This document shows, in pieces, positions 1 to 9,500 of a stretch of 28,304 nucleotides of DNA (the stretch's first letter is position 1; every line of letters begins with the position of its first letter). The translations under genes and the position numbers were made by a program. The notes below the pieces were generated by a model, which worked only from the letters and a program-made list of their open reading frames with translations, was not told the origin of the DNA and did not search any database. This DNA is from a virus: IMG/VR virus record IMGVR_UViG_3300044845_000397, positions 1-28,304 of that record, one strand, 5' to 3'.

Positions 1-85
1 ATTTCATTGAAACCATCTTCAATTCTGTTAATGCTGTTACAGACCCAATTGTAATCAAAAGAATTGAAGATGGTTTCAATGAAAT
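1..85. repeat. Perfect 26-bp inverted repeat at the window edge
   Basis: Bases 1-26 are the exact reverse complement of bases 60-85, with a 33-base spacer, and the left arm may extend beyond the window. Both arms lie inside the open reading frame of the truncated giant gene. The right arm encodes IEDGFNEI, which resembles later module ends such as AAFDEIID (near 1437) and is therefore likely native. The left arm is also in frame and readable (FIETIFN). It could be a real hairpin in the gene, or a fold-back artefact at the end of an assembled sequence. Confidence 0.85.
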
Positions 86-3000
86 CATTGACATTGCAAG
101 AAACAATAGCAATAAGTTCACACCAACAAACGCAGCGTATGATCCAGTAACCGGTCTTATGGTTGTTACTATTGGTTCGCATGATTTCCAACTTGGCGAT
201 ACGATTATTATCGAGCAAGAAAGCATTACTTTCCAGTGTGGTTCTCCTGCTGTTGAAATTTCTCACCCAAGAATAACAGATCCAGCGTTTAATACCGCTT
301 TACCAATCTTAGCAAAGACAACTACTACAATCACTGTAAACGTTGGTAACGCTAACGGTTATACAGGTGCTCATACATTTGTAAGTGCTACTGCAAACGC
401 AATTCGTGATGCAGGTATCTATGACGGTAAGTTTACACCTCTAGATGCTACGTATAATCCAATTAGTGGTGATATGACACTCACAATTGGTCAACATAGT
501 TTACCAGTTGGTAAGTGGGTTTCTTTTGCAGATGAATCTATTACATTCTCTTGCGCTAATACAGTTGCAAATACTACTGTTGAGATCTCTCATCCTAGAG
601 TTGGCGAACCAGCGTTTAGACAACCAGTTAGAATTACTGGTGTAACATCTAATACGATTACTGTAAATGCAGCTAATGCTAACGGTTACACTGGTGCTCA
701 TACATTTGTACGTGCAACAGTTGATTGTGTTGATACAAATGCTATCTACTGGACAGATCCAGCTAAAATTGCTTCTTTCCATACACCTACAGCCGCAACA
801 TATAATCCTACAACAGGTGCTATGACTGTCACTTTAGGTGAAGATCATGGATTTATTGCTGGCGATCACATTGAGTTTAAGCCTAACAGCGTTGTATTTA
901 GTTGTGCTAATAGCGGTACAGGCAGTACTACTGAGATTTCTCATCCTAGAATTGGCGAGCCAAACTACATGATGCCACTTGAGGTTCTATCAGTAAGCAA
1001 CACTGCAATTACTGTAAACCCAGGAACATCAAATGGTTATACAGGTACTCATACATTCGTAAGCGCTGAAGAAGGCGGAGTAGTTAAAACACCTTCTGGA
1101 GTTACACGTCAAGGTAGAAATGCTGCGATCAAACTTCAAGAAAATAGAACATTCTTGCAAGACGAAGTTGATGCTTGGATTAGAGACAACTATTTTGTTT
1201 ACAAAGAAGATCTATGCGCAAGAGATACTGGTCTAATCTTAGATGCGGTACGTCGCGATATGGCAACTGGCGCAAACGTTAATACTGTATTTGCTGGTTT
1301 AGCTTATCGTTCAGGTAATGCAAGTGCAACTGAAGTTGTTACAAATCAACTTACAGAAACTGTAGGCGCTATTACTTGGCTAAAAGGTCAAATTCAAGGT
1401 ATCACAAGTGGTACTGGTGAAACAAGAGCTAATGCAGCATTCGATGAAATCATCGACATTATGCAAAACGGAGTTGGCGCAGCAAACACAATCGTATTTG
1501 GAACATCATATGTTTCTGAAGACGCTATGCAAGCAAAAACTGCATTACAAGCTAATAAAGCATTCTTAAAAGCAGAAGTTACAGCTTGGATTGCAAATAC
1601 TCATCCATCTCTAACGTATGATGTTGCAGATTGCGAAAGAGATCTTGGTTACTTCATTGATGCAATTTCTTGGGATGTTCAACACGGTTCAAATGCAGCA
1701 ACACTAAAGAATGCTAGATTATATTTCGATAATGCAGTAGGCGTACTTGCTGAAGAAGAAAAGCCAATTACTGCTTCAGCTTATAAGCACATCGCTAAAC
1801 TAGCTGGAATGATTGTAAGAGAAGAAGCTGTAACTCCAGAATCTTTATCAACACAAACATTTAATGCATCTAGCAATGCACTTACACCTACAACAGCAAC
1901 TTATAATCCAGTAACTGGAGTAATGGTAGTAACTGTTGCTTCTCACACATTGTCTGCTGGTGATTATGTTGTAATTAGAGAAGGTGGCATTACTTTCCAA
2001 TGCGGTTCACCTGTTGTACAAATTTCTCACCCAAGAGCAACAGACCCATATTTCAATACACCAATTCGCATTGACGAAACAACTTCTACAACACTAACAA
2101 TGCAGGTTGGTACTGCTGGTGGTTATACAGGTGCTCATACATTTGTAAGCGCTATTGCAAATTCAATTAGACCATCAGTTGCTCCTGCTGTTGCAAATGA
2201 AGTCGTTGGTTTATTTGAAGCGATTGGTAATATTGTTTTAGAAGATAACTTCACAGAAACATTCACAAACGCTGGATACGGAACAGGCATTCCACAAATC
2301 AAAGAACCAACTCTTGCTGGAACTGGATATGACTCAGGAATTAATTCTCAATACGAGAGAATTTCTGGTGCTACAGTTAAATATCAAAGAGAAATTATCG
2401 ACTTTATTCGTGAAGAATATAACGGTCTTGGATTTGATACTGATCTTTGCTACAGAGACACTGGTCTTATCATAGATGCTATTACAGAAGACATGGAATA
2501 CGGTGGCGATGGAGCTGCAACAAATGCAGCAGCATTCTACTTTAACAATGCTGTAAGTATTCTACCATACGATCAAAGAGAGCCAACAAGATTAGCATTT
2601 GAACACCTAGCTAATACTATTGAAGACGTTGTTCAAGGTACTACAGTAACACCTACAACAGGTAACACTACTACACAGATCGTTGCTGGAAGCGTTGCTA
2701 ATTCTGCTACAGGACTTAGAGCTAAGACTCTTACTAACATCGTATCTTCAACAATAGATAACAGATTAGTTATTCCTGATTATACTGGTTCACTTGATGA
2801 ACTGCAGAAAGTACCAGATCCTCTTCCATCTGCAACAGCAGCATTGCTACCGGCGATCGAGCCAAGCAGAACATTTGCTCGTAAGTCTTTACAGAAGAAT
2901 AAGAATCTTATTCAAGACGAAGTTGTTGCATTCATTAATGACAAATACTTTGTTTACAATGAAGACAAGTGCGCAAGAGATGTTGGTTACATTCTAGACG

Positions 3001-6000
3001 CCGTTAAGCGTGATGTGCAAACTGGTTCTGATTATCCAAGTAAATATGCCGGTCGTGCATACAGAGCTGGTAATGTTGGAACAGACATCGTTATTAACGA
3101 ACAACTAGCAGAAACAATCGAAGCTATCAAGTACATTAAACTAGATGTTCTTTCAAGATTAAATGATGTTGCATTAACAAGAGCTACAAACGCTTTTGAC
3201 AACATTATTAGCATCATGAAAAATGGTACTACTGGTTTAACTTACAGCTCATTCGGTACAGCTTATGTTGGTGCAAGTAACAATAACGCAACAGACGGAT
3301 TGCAAGTTAACAAAACATTCTTGCAAGCCGAAGCTATAGCTTGGATTAATAGACAAATTGCTACTAACCAACCAGGTTTTGTTGGTCTTGTATATGACCA
3401 AGCTAAATGTTCAAGAGACGTCGGTTACATGATTGACGCGGCTTCTTATGATGTAAAACACGGTTCTAATGTTGCAATGAGAGATGTTGCAAGATTATAC
3501 TTTGAAAATGGTCAATCAGTTCTACCTGTAAATCAAAGAGCAGTAACAGCTGCTGCGTTTAGTCGCATTGCTACAGTGGCAAGACAAGTTGTTCTAAAAC
3601 AAACAGTAACAAAGTCTGTAGGAAATGCGCTTGACCCAGTAACCTCATTTGGTAACGTAGTTGGTGCAACTGGTGATACTGTTTTTGGTTTAGTAAACAT
3701 TGTAACAGATCTTATTACTGCAGGTGATGTTATCGCAATGCCAGCAGCAGTTGAAGCTCAAGTTACTAATGGCGCAGCAGTTAATTACATTTATGAAACA
3801 TCTGTTGCAATCATTGAAGGTCGTAAAGCACCTTTACAAGCAAGCATTAATGAATATCTGCAAGACACTTTTGATTATCTTGAGTATAATCAAGTTAAGT
3901 GCCGCCGAGATGTTGGTTACATGGTTGACGCGATCTCTCACGACATTCAATATGGTGGAAACGCTGCTATGTGGAATGCAGCTCAGATCTACTTTGTAAA
4001 CATGACAAACTTGCTACCTCTTGACCAAAGAGATGCAACAAGAAATGCATTTACAAGAATGTCGAATGTAATCTATGATGTTATTCGCAACGTGCCAGTT
4101 GTAAAATCACCAGGAAATACAGCTGTTCAAGACATGTCAAACCTTACTGCAAGAAGAGAAATTGCTACAGAAGCAAAAGCTCTTGGCTTAATGGTTGCAA
4201 ATATCGCTGATGATAACAATCCTAATAACTTACCATCTAGAATTGAACCAGAAAATCAAAACTGGATGCCATCAATTGTTATTACTGAAAAGAATATTGT
4301 TGATAACGCGCTAGAAACTCTAGTGACAAGCATGATCAACTTTATTTCTACTGAGTATAACGGTATCAGCTATCCTAAAGAGAAATGCCGTCGAGATGTT
4401 GGTATCATTGTAGATGCGCTATCTCACGATGTTCAATACAGTACAAACTACGCAACAAGACTTTGCGCAAATATGTACTTTGACAATGCAACAAGTGTTT
4501 TACCATTCGATCAGCGAATTCAAACTGCTGATTTCTATGTTGAATTAGCTGGCTTGCTTGGTAATATCGTTCTAGAAGGTGAAGTTGGACAAAACACTGC
4601 AAATGATCCAGCCACAGCAGTTGAAGCTGAAGCTGTAAAAGATCTAGTAAGAATTATTGAAGAAGCAATTCGTAGAGATAGTTTAGATGCTATGCCAGCA
4701 CTTGTTGAGCCAGATACTTCATGGGTACAAGCAGCTGAACTAGCAGCAGGTGAAGCAATTGATGCTCAACTCAACGATCTTGCAGATGACGTAACAGACT
4801 TCTTAAGAGATAACTTCACTATTGTTGATTACAGCAAAGCAAAATGCCGTCGTGATTCTGGTTATATCTTAGATGCTATGTCTTGGGACCTTAACTACGG
4901 TGGTAACCTTGCTTCAAGATGGAATGCTGACTTCTATTTCTGGAATAACATTTTAAGAATTCCAGAAAATACAAGAGAAGCAACTGCTAAAGCTTATCGT
5001 CAACTTGGCGATATCGTAAGCAAGGTTGTAACAGGAAGCTACGAAGGACAAGTAACAAGACCAACAGTTGGAAGCCAAGATCAAGCTACACAAGCTTATG
5101 ATCTAGGATTAATCTTCTATAACGCATTGTTATATAATACACCAAAGGCTCTTGGACCAACAATTAATCCAAACTTTGAGTGGGAAGAAAATAGACAGTT
5201 TGTATTTGCTAAAGATATTCTTGCAAATAACAAAGTTAAACTGCAACGCGAAGTACAAAGATTTATTACTTCTGAATACAAGTTTATTGATCTGCCTAAA
5301 ACTTATCGTGATGCTGGTAACTTGCTAATAACTCTACAGAATGATATTAAAGATAAGTCTGGAAGACCTGGTGGATATAACTTACCTGGTGGTGTAATTA
5401 GCGAAGGATCAGATAGATCAACTAGAGCTTTTGCTGGTGCGTTGTTTAACATCAATGCTCAACACGTATTCCCAGTGTTTAACCCACCTGCATCTTTTGC
5501 AAATTGGCGCAAGCTAAGATTCAAAGGTACTGTAGAAAATTCTACAATAAGAAATGCATTAACAGGCATGAAGCGTTGGGACTCATATATTATTCCAATA
5601 AATAATAGTGGTAATCGTTACATAGGCGAAATCTGGTATTGGACTGGTACAACTTGGGCAACTGCTGGACAAAATAACACAGACCTTCTTGAGTCATTTG
5701 TTGATGCTTACGGGCGTATTAAAGATTACATAAATACAAATGTAGCAACACAAACTGCTCAAAGAACAATGATAACTGAACTTATTGATAACGTGCTAAT
5801 TGATAGCGTAATCCGTCCAAACTTCTTGGTATTCGGTTCACTAGTTGAATCAATTGCCCACCAGTTTAACGGTGCTTCAGCAGGTGTTAACAGAAATGCG
5901 TTACCATTGAACTTCAGAAACGTTGGGGCGGCTATTGGAGCAAATGCTTCTGTACTATCTGAAAATGGCGGTCGTATTAGATGGTCAGGATCAGACGAAT

Positions 6001-6128
6001 TAAACAACCAGTACTTCGCAAGAGGACTAAAAATTAATGGTAGAACGGGTAGAATCGAAGGTCGTCCGTTTACATCATCTGTAAGAAAACTTGCAAGAAG
6101 AGCATCTAACTCAAGGGCATCACTATAA
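1..6128 (+). CDS. Giant modular virion (tail fibre/baseplate-type) protein, 5' truncated by the window edge
   Basis: The frame is open from the first complete codon at position 3, so ATG 159 is an internal methionine and the true start lies to the left. At least 2041 residues are present. Two module types alternate. The first is a beta module of about 90 residues that begins ATYNPxTGxMxVTxG, contains ITFxCGS and ISHPR, and ends GYTGAHTFVSA (four copies). The second is a helical-looking module of about 140-170 residues built around C-x-R-D-x-G-x-x-x-D-A (eight copies, with Cys codons at 1215, 1632, 2448, 2970, 3408, 3900, 4386 and 4845), plus a ninth copy near 5301 that lacks the Cys. The C-terminus is basic (residues like RGLKINGRTGRIEGRPF). 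I recognise similar modules from memory in large structural proteins of marine T4-like phages, but no specific function is known to me. No signal peptide or membrane segment is seen. The stop overlaps the next start (TAATG). A virion location is inferred from context. Confidence 0.85.
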   Translation, partial: FIETIFNSVNAVTDPIVIKRIEDGFNEIIDIARNNSNKFTPTNAAYDPVTGLMVVTIGSHDFQLGDTIIIEQESITFQCGSPAVEISHPRITDPAFNTALPILAKTTTTITVNVGNANGYTGAHTFVSATANAIRDAGIYDGKFTPLDATYNPISGDMTLTIGQHSLPVGKWVSFADESITFSCANTVANTTVEISHPRVGEPAFRQPVRITGVTSNTITVNAANANGYTGAHTFVRATVDCVDTNAIYWTDPAKIASFHTPTAATYNPTTGAMTVTLGEDHGFIAGDHIEFKPNSVVFSCANSGTGSTTEISHPRIGEPNYMMPLEVLSVSNTAITVNPGTSNGYTGTHTFVSAEEGGVVKTPSGVTRQGRNAAIKLQENRTFLQDEVDAWIRDNYFVYKEDLCARDTGLILDAVRRDMATGANVNTVFAGLAYRSGNASATEVVTNQLTETVGAITWLKGQIQGITSGTGETRANAAFDEIIDIMQNGVGAANTIVFGTSYVSEDAMQAKTALQANKAFLKAEVTAWIANTHPSLTYDVADCERDLGYFIDAISWDVQHGSNAATLKNARLYFDNAVGVLAEEEKPITASAYKHIAKLAGMIVREEAVTPESLSTQTFNASSNALTPTTATYNPVTGVMVVTVASHTLSAGDYVVIREGGITFQCGSPVVQISHPRATDPYFNTPIRIDETTSTTLTMQVGTAGGYTGAHTFVSAIANSIRPSVAPAVANEVVGLFEAIGNIVLEDNFTETFTNAGYGTGIPQIKEPTLAGTGYDSGINSQYERISGATVKYQREIIDFIREEYNGLGFDTDLCYRDTGLIIDAITEDMEYGGDGAATNAAAFYFNNAVSILPYDQREPTRLAFEHLANTIEDVVQGTTVTPTTGNTTTQIVAGSVANSATGLRAKTLTNIVSSTIDNRLVIPDYTGSLDELQKVPDPLPSATAALLPAIEPSRTFARKSLQKNKNLIQDEVVAFINDKYFVYNEDKCARDVGYILDAVKRDVQTGSDYPSKYAGRAYRAGNVGTDIVINEQLAETIEAIKYIKLDVLSRLNDVALTRATNAFDNIISIMKNGTTGLTYSSFGTAYVGASNNNATDGLQVNKTFLQAEAIAWINRQIATNQPGFVGLVYDQAKCSRDVGYMIDAASYDVKHGSNVAMRDVARLYFENGQSVLPVNQRAVTAAAFSRIATVARQVVLKQTVTKSVGNALDPVTSFGNVVGATGDTVFGLVNIVTDLITAGDVIAMPAAVEAQVTNGAAVNYIYETSVAIIEGRKAPLQASINEYLQDTFDYLEYNQVKCRRDVGYMVDAISHDIQYGGNAAMWNAAQIYFVNMTNLLPLDQRDATRNAFTRMSNVIYDVIRNVPVVKSPGNTAVQDMSNLTARREIATEAKALGLMVANIADDNNPNNLPSRIEPENQNWMPSIVITEKNIVDNALETLVTSMINFISTEYNGISYPKEKCRRDVGIIVDALSHDVQYSTNYATRLCANMYFDNATSVLPFDQRIQTADFYVELAGLLGNIVLEGEVGQNTANDPATAVEAEAVKDLVRIIEEAIRRDSLDAMPALVEPDTSWVQAAELAAGEAIDAQLNDLADDVTDFLRDNFTIVDYSKAKCRRDSGYILDAMSWDLNYGGNLASRWNADFYFWNNILRIPENTREATAKAYRQLGDIVSKVVTGSYEGQVTRPTVGSQDQATQAYDLGLIFYNALLYNTPKALGPTINPNFEWEENRQFVFAKDILANNKVKLQREVQRFITSEYKFIDLPKTYRDAGNLLITLQNDIKDKSGRPGGYNLPGGVISEGSDRSTRAFAGALFNINAQHVFPVFNPPASFANWRKLRFKGTVENSTIRNALTGMKRWDSYIIPINNSGNRYIGEIWYWTGTTWATAGQNNTDLLESFVDAYGRIKDYINTNVATQTAQRTMITELIDNVLIDSVIRPNFLVFGSLVESIAHQFNGASAGVNRNALPLNFRNVGAAIGANASVLSENGGRIRWSGSDELNNQYFARGLKINGRTGRIEGRPFTSSVRKLARRASNSRASL
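132..1070 (+). repeat. Three consecutive beta modules (GYTGAHTF type)
   Basis: Three copies lie at about 132-389, 447-716 and 792-1070. Each opens with a YNPxTG-like turn, contains a conserved Cys in ITFxCGS or SFSCAN followed by E/Q-ISHPR, and closes with GYTGAHTFV or GYTGTHTFV. The beta fold is inferred from alternating polar and hydrophobic residues rich in T, V and I. A fourth copy occurs separately near 1890-2160. Confidence 0.85.
1140..5370 (+). repeat. Array of eight C-x-R-D modules plus one degenerate copy
   Basis: Each unit has a lead-in resembling EVxAWIxxxY, then C-x-R-D-x-G-x-x-x-D-A-x-x-x-D, then a G-x-N or related element, and usually a stretch such as YFDNAxxxLPxDQR followed by a helix rich in A, I and V. 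Distances between successive Cys codons are 417, 816, 522, 438, 492, 486 and 459 bases. The 816-base gap holds the inserted fourth beta module. Units 1 and 4 (Cys at 1215 and 2970) share a second-half type (AGxAYRxGN and later an IMxNG element) that differs from the others. The last unit near 5301 has Thr in place of Cys but keeps Y-R-D-A-G. Confidence 0.85.
1890..2160 (+). repeat. Fourth beta module inserted within the helical array
   Basis: This copy contains ATYNPVTGVMVVTV, ITFQCGSPVVQISHPR and GYTGAHTFVSA. It is close to the copy at 132-389 and separates the second and third C-x-R-D units. The order suggests a larger repeating block in which a unit ending in an IMQNG-like element is followed by a further C-x-R-D unit and then beta modules. 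Confidence 0.85.
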
Positions 6129-6550
6129 TGACAATTACAACTATAGTTACAAGTCAGTCACCTGACGCTAAACCGGTCGCTAAGTCTTTTACCTTAACGA
6201 CTAACTGGCAAATAATGATCGAGGTACCTCAGTATGAAGTACCTGAACTTGTGTTCGGTGGATCTACAACAGTTGAACCTGGTGTAGGTGAAGTTATTTC
6301 GCCTTTAATTCTATGCAATTTTACAGCTAATACTGCCTCAGTAGATGTTCGAGCTTATAGATATATAGAAAATGATGTATTTTTTATTGTAAGAAACTTG
6401 CAAATACCGGCTTATGACACTATCCCGTTACCGCTTAACGGACAATTCTTCAAAACTGGTGATTTATTAGAAATTAAAGCTGATACAAATTTAGCCGTTG
6501 ATGCTACATTATCGTTTACACTTGGACAATCTGAAAAGGATGATGTATAA
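6128..6550 (+). CDS. Small beta-rich protein of unknown function in the fibre operon (140 aa)
   Basis: The ATG overlaps the preceding stop in TAATG, and its own stop overlaps the next start in the same way, so it is probably translated by coupling between two very large fibre-type genes. A modest AAGGG ribosome site lies about 11 bases upstream. The sequence is acidic and rich in V, T, I and P, with hydrophobic strands such as [20 protein letters not shown] and [12 protein letters not shown]. There are no predicted membrane segments, no Cys pair and no catalytic motif I can name. The size and beta pattern suit a compact beta-sandwich that could act as a connector, collar or fibre-associated protein, but this is inferred only from position. 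I do not recognise a named family. Confidence 0.85.
   Translation: MTITTIVTSQSPDAKPVAKSFTLTTNWQIMIEVPQYEVPELVFGGSTTVEPGVGEVISPLILCNFTANTASVDVRAYRYIENDVFFIVRNLQIPAYDTIPLPLNGQFFKTGDLLEIKADTNLAVDATLSFTLGQSEKDDV
6536..6540 (+). promoter_or_regulatory. Ribosome binding site for the collagen-like fibre gene
   Basis: AAGGA lies nine bases before the ATG at 6550 and inside the end of the 140-residue gene. It fixes the start at the TAATG overlap. Confidence 0.7.
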
Positions 6551-9500
6551 TGGCGTTTAGATCTATAGGCGGAAGTAGAGTAATTGGACAAGGTAATCCG
6601 CAAGATGTACCGATCCAGTTAGATCCAGCACCATACGAAGGCGCCGTTGCTTATGGCTCTGATGGTCTTATCTACGTTTCAAACGGAACAGCATGGAATC
6701 CAGTTGGTGCCGGCCCTCAAGGCACAACCGGTATTCAAGGCGATACTGGTGTTCAAGGTGTACAAGGTACCTATGGACCTGGTTTTACAATCATTGGTTC
6801 TGTTCCAAACGTTAACGTTGCTCCACCAAACAATCCACAAACAACGCTAAATGCTGCGTTCCCTTCTGCTAATATTGGCGAAGGTGTAATTGACGATCTT
6901 CTAGATGAACTTTGGATTTTTGACGGAACTGTTTGGGTAAATATCGGTTCTTTCCGTGGTGTTCAAGGTTTCCAAGGTGTACAGGGCGTTCAAGGTCTTC
7001 AAGGTACAATTGGTGAAGAAGGTATCCAAGGTTCTCGCGGCTTCCGCGGTTTCCAAGGTGTTCAAGGCTTGCAAGGTACAACCGGTATACAAGGTACACA
7101 AGGTATTCAAGGCTTGCAAGGCACACAAGGTGCGCAAGGTCCACAAGGTACTACCGGTATTCAAGGTGATACAGGTATTCAAGGAACACAGGGCGTTCAA
7201 GGCGTTCAAGGTCCACAAGGAACAACTGGTATACAAGGTGATACAGGTATTCAAGGTATTGCTGGTGATTTCGGCGGGCTTTCTTACGATTTTACATACG
7301 ACAATAATACAGCAAATTCAGATCCAGGAACTGGTAAAGTACGCTTCAGCAGCACAAACATGGCTGCTCCTGGTCTTGTCATGTATATTGACGACCAAGA
7401 CGATGGTGGCGTTACTGTAACTGACGGCATCATGACTGAACTAGCAGGTGTTGCTGGTCCGGTCAAAGGTTACATGAAGATTGTAAATGGCGCTAACATT
7501 TATGATCAAGCAACATTTAGAATTGACGCTCCTGTAACAGATGCAACTCCAGCAACATTCTGGAGAGTAAGTTTAACATTTATTAGTGGTTCTACAGCTT
7601 TTACTAATGGAACTGACTTTAGAATTTCATTTGTAAGAAACGGCGAACAAGGCGTTCAAGGCTTACAAGGTATTCAAGGAACAACTGGTATTCAAGGTGA
7701 TACTGGTATTCAAGGTACTCAAGGTCCGCAATCTACGCAAGGAACACAAGGTGTTCAAGGTGACACTGGCACCCAAGGTCTGCAAGGTGTTCAGGGCGTA
7801 CAAGGTGTGCAAGGCATACAAGGCGTTCAAGGCGATACTGGCACACAAGGTGTTCAAGGTGTACAAGGCGACACTGGCATTCAGGGCGTTCAAGGTGTAC
7901 AAGGCGATTTTGGACCACAGGGTATCCAAGGTAGCAGAGGTTTACAAGGTTATCAAGGAACAACTGGTATTCAAGGCGGTACCGGTGTGCAAGGTATTGT
8001 CGGATATAATGGTGGATTAACGTTTGAATGGAATTTCAACACTAATACTAGCATATCAGATCCTGGTGCAAGTCAGTGGAAAATTAACAGTGTTAATGCT
8101 GCCACAGCAACAAAATTAACTATTGACGATGTTCCATTAAATAATTTTGCAACTCAACTTGACGAGTTATTTGATTATTTACAAAACAAGCCAAACGTTG
8201 TTAAAGGTCAGATCATTATTGCTTCTAAGCAAGATAATGATGGTCCTGCAGGTCATCATTTTATTGTATATGAATTTACTAATTTTGTTTGGGACAGCGT
8301 AGCAAAAAATTATGGTACGTTTGATGTAACATACGTCCAAAGTTCTAATCTTGGTGTTGGTAATAATTGGAGCAACGTTGTTGCAGACCACGGCGCCGAA
8401 ACAGTTATTAATTTCATACCACAAGGCGAAAAAGGCACACAAGGTGTTCAAGGTATTCAAGGCACTAGAGGCATTCAAGGTTTACGTGGTTTACAAGGCA
8501 CTAGAGGTCTTCAGGGCGTACAAGGTGTTCAAGGTGACACCGGTGTACAAGGAGCGCAAGGTGTTGCAGGTTCATTTGGTGGAGCATCATTTGAATACGA
8601 CTTTACTCCAGACGTTACTCCAACAGGACCAGCAACTGCTAGATTTAAGTTTAACAACACAAATATTACTACAGCAACAGTTTTAAGACTTTCTTCAACT
8701 GATACTACTGGTACTAATATTTCTGCGTACTTAGCTACTATTGCTAATAGTACAAGCGCAATTAAAGCTTATGTTAAACTTATTTCGATAGCAAATCCTA
8801 GTGTATTTGTTATTTACGGTATAACTGCTTCTACTCAAGTAAGTACTTATTTTAATATGACTGTTACGTACTTGTCTAAATCGGCAAGTATGGATGCGAC
8901 ATATTTAACAAACAATACAGATACTATTGTTTCTTTTGCTGAATCTGGAGATGCTGGTGTACAAGGCGTTCAAGGATTGCAAGGTACAACAGGTGTACAA
9001 GGCGATACAGGTTTGCAAGGTACAACAGGTGCCGGTACTCAAGGTGTACAAGGTGTACAAGGTGACTTAGGTTTCCAAGGTGTACAAGGTTTCCCAGGAC
9101 CAATTGGCCCACAAGGTGTTCAAGGCGCTGACGGTATTCAAGGTGGTGGCGGTCTTCAGGGTATAACTGGTGGATTTGGCGGTATAACATTTGACTATAC
9201 TTACAGCATCAACATTGCCGCGTCAGATCCTGGCTCTGGCATATTAAAATTCAACAACGCAACTTTATCATCTGCAACTACGCTGTATATTGATGATAGA
9301 GATGATAACTTTGTTGATATTCAACCGTTCTTAAGAACTATTGATGATTCAACAAGTCCTATTAAAGGTCATTATAAGGTATCTGAAAAATTAAATCCTC
9401 AGAATTTTGTAATATTTACTATTGCGTCATTAACAGAACAAGCGGGTTATTTCCAAGTATCTTCTGCCTTTGTAAGTGGATCAGTAACTAATTTCGCAAA

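Noticed and set aside
159-161. ATG at 159 as the start of the first giant gene
   Set aside because: The frame is open to base 3, and the residues before the ATG (TNAAYDPVTGL) match the opening of the beta module, so this methionine is internal.
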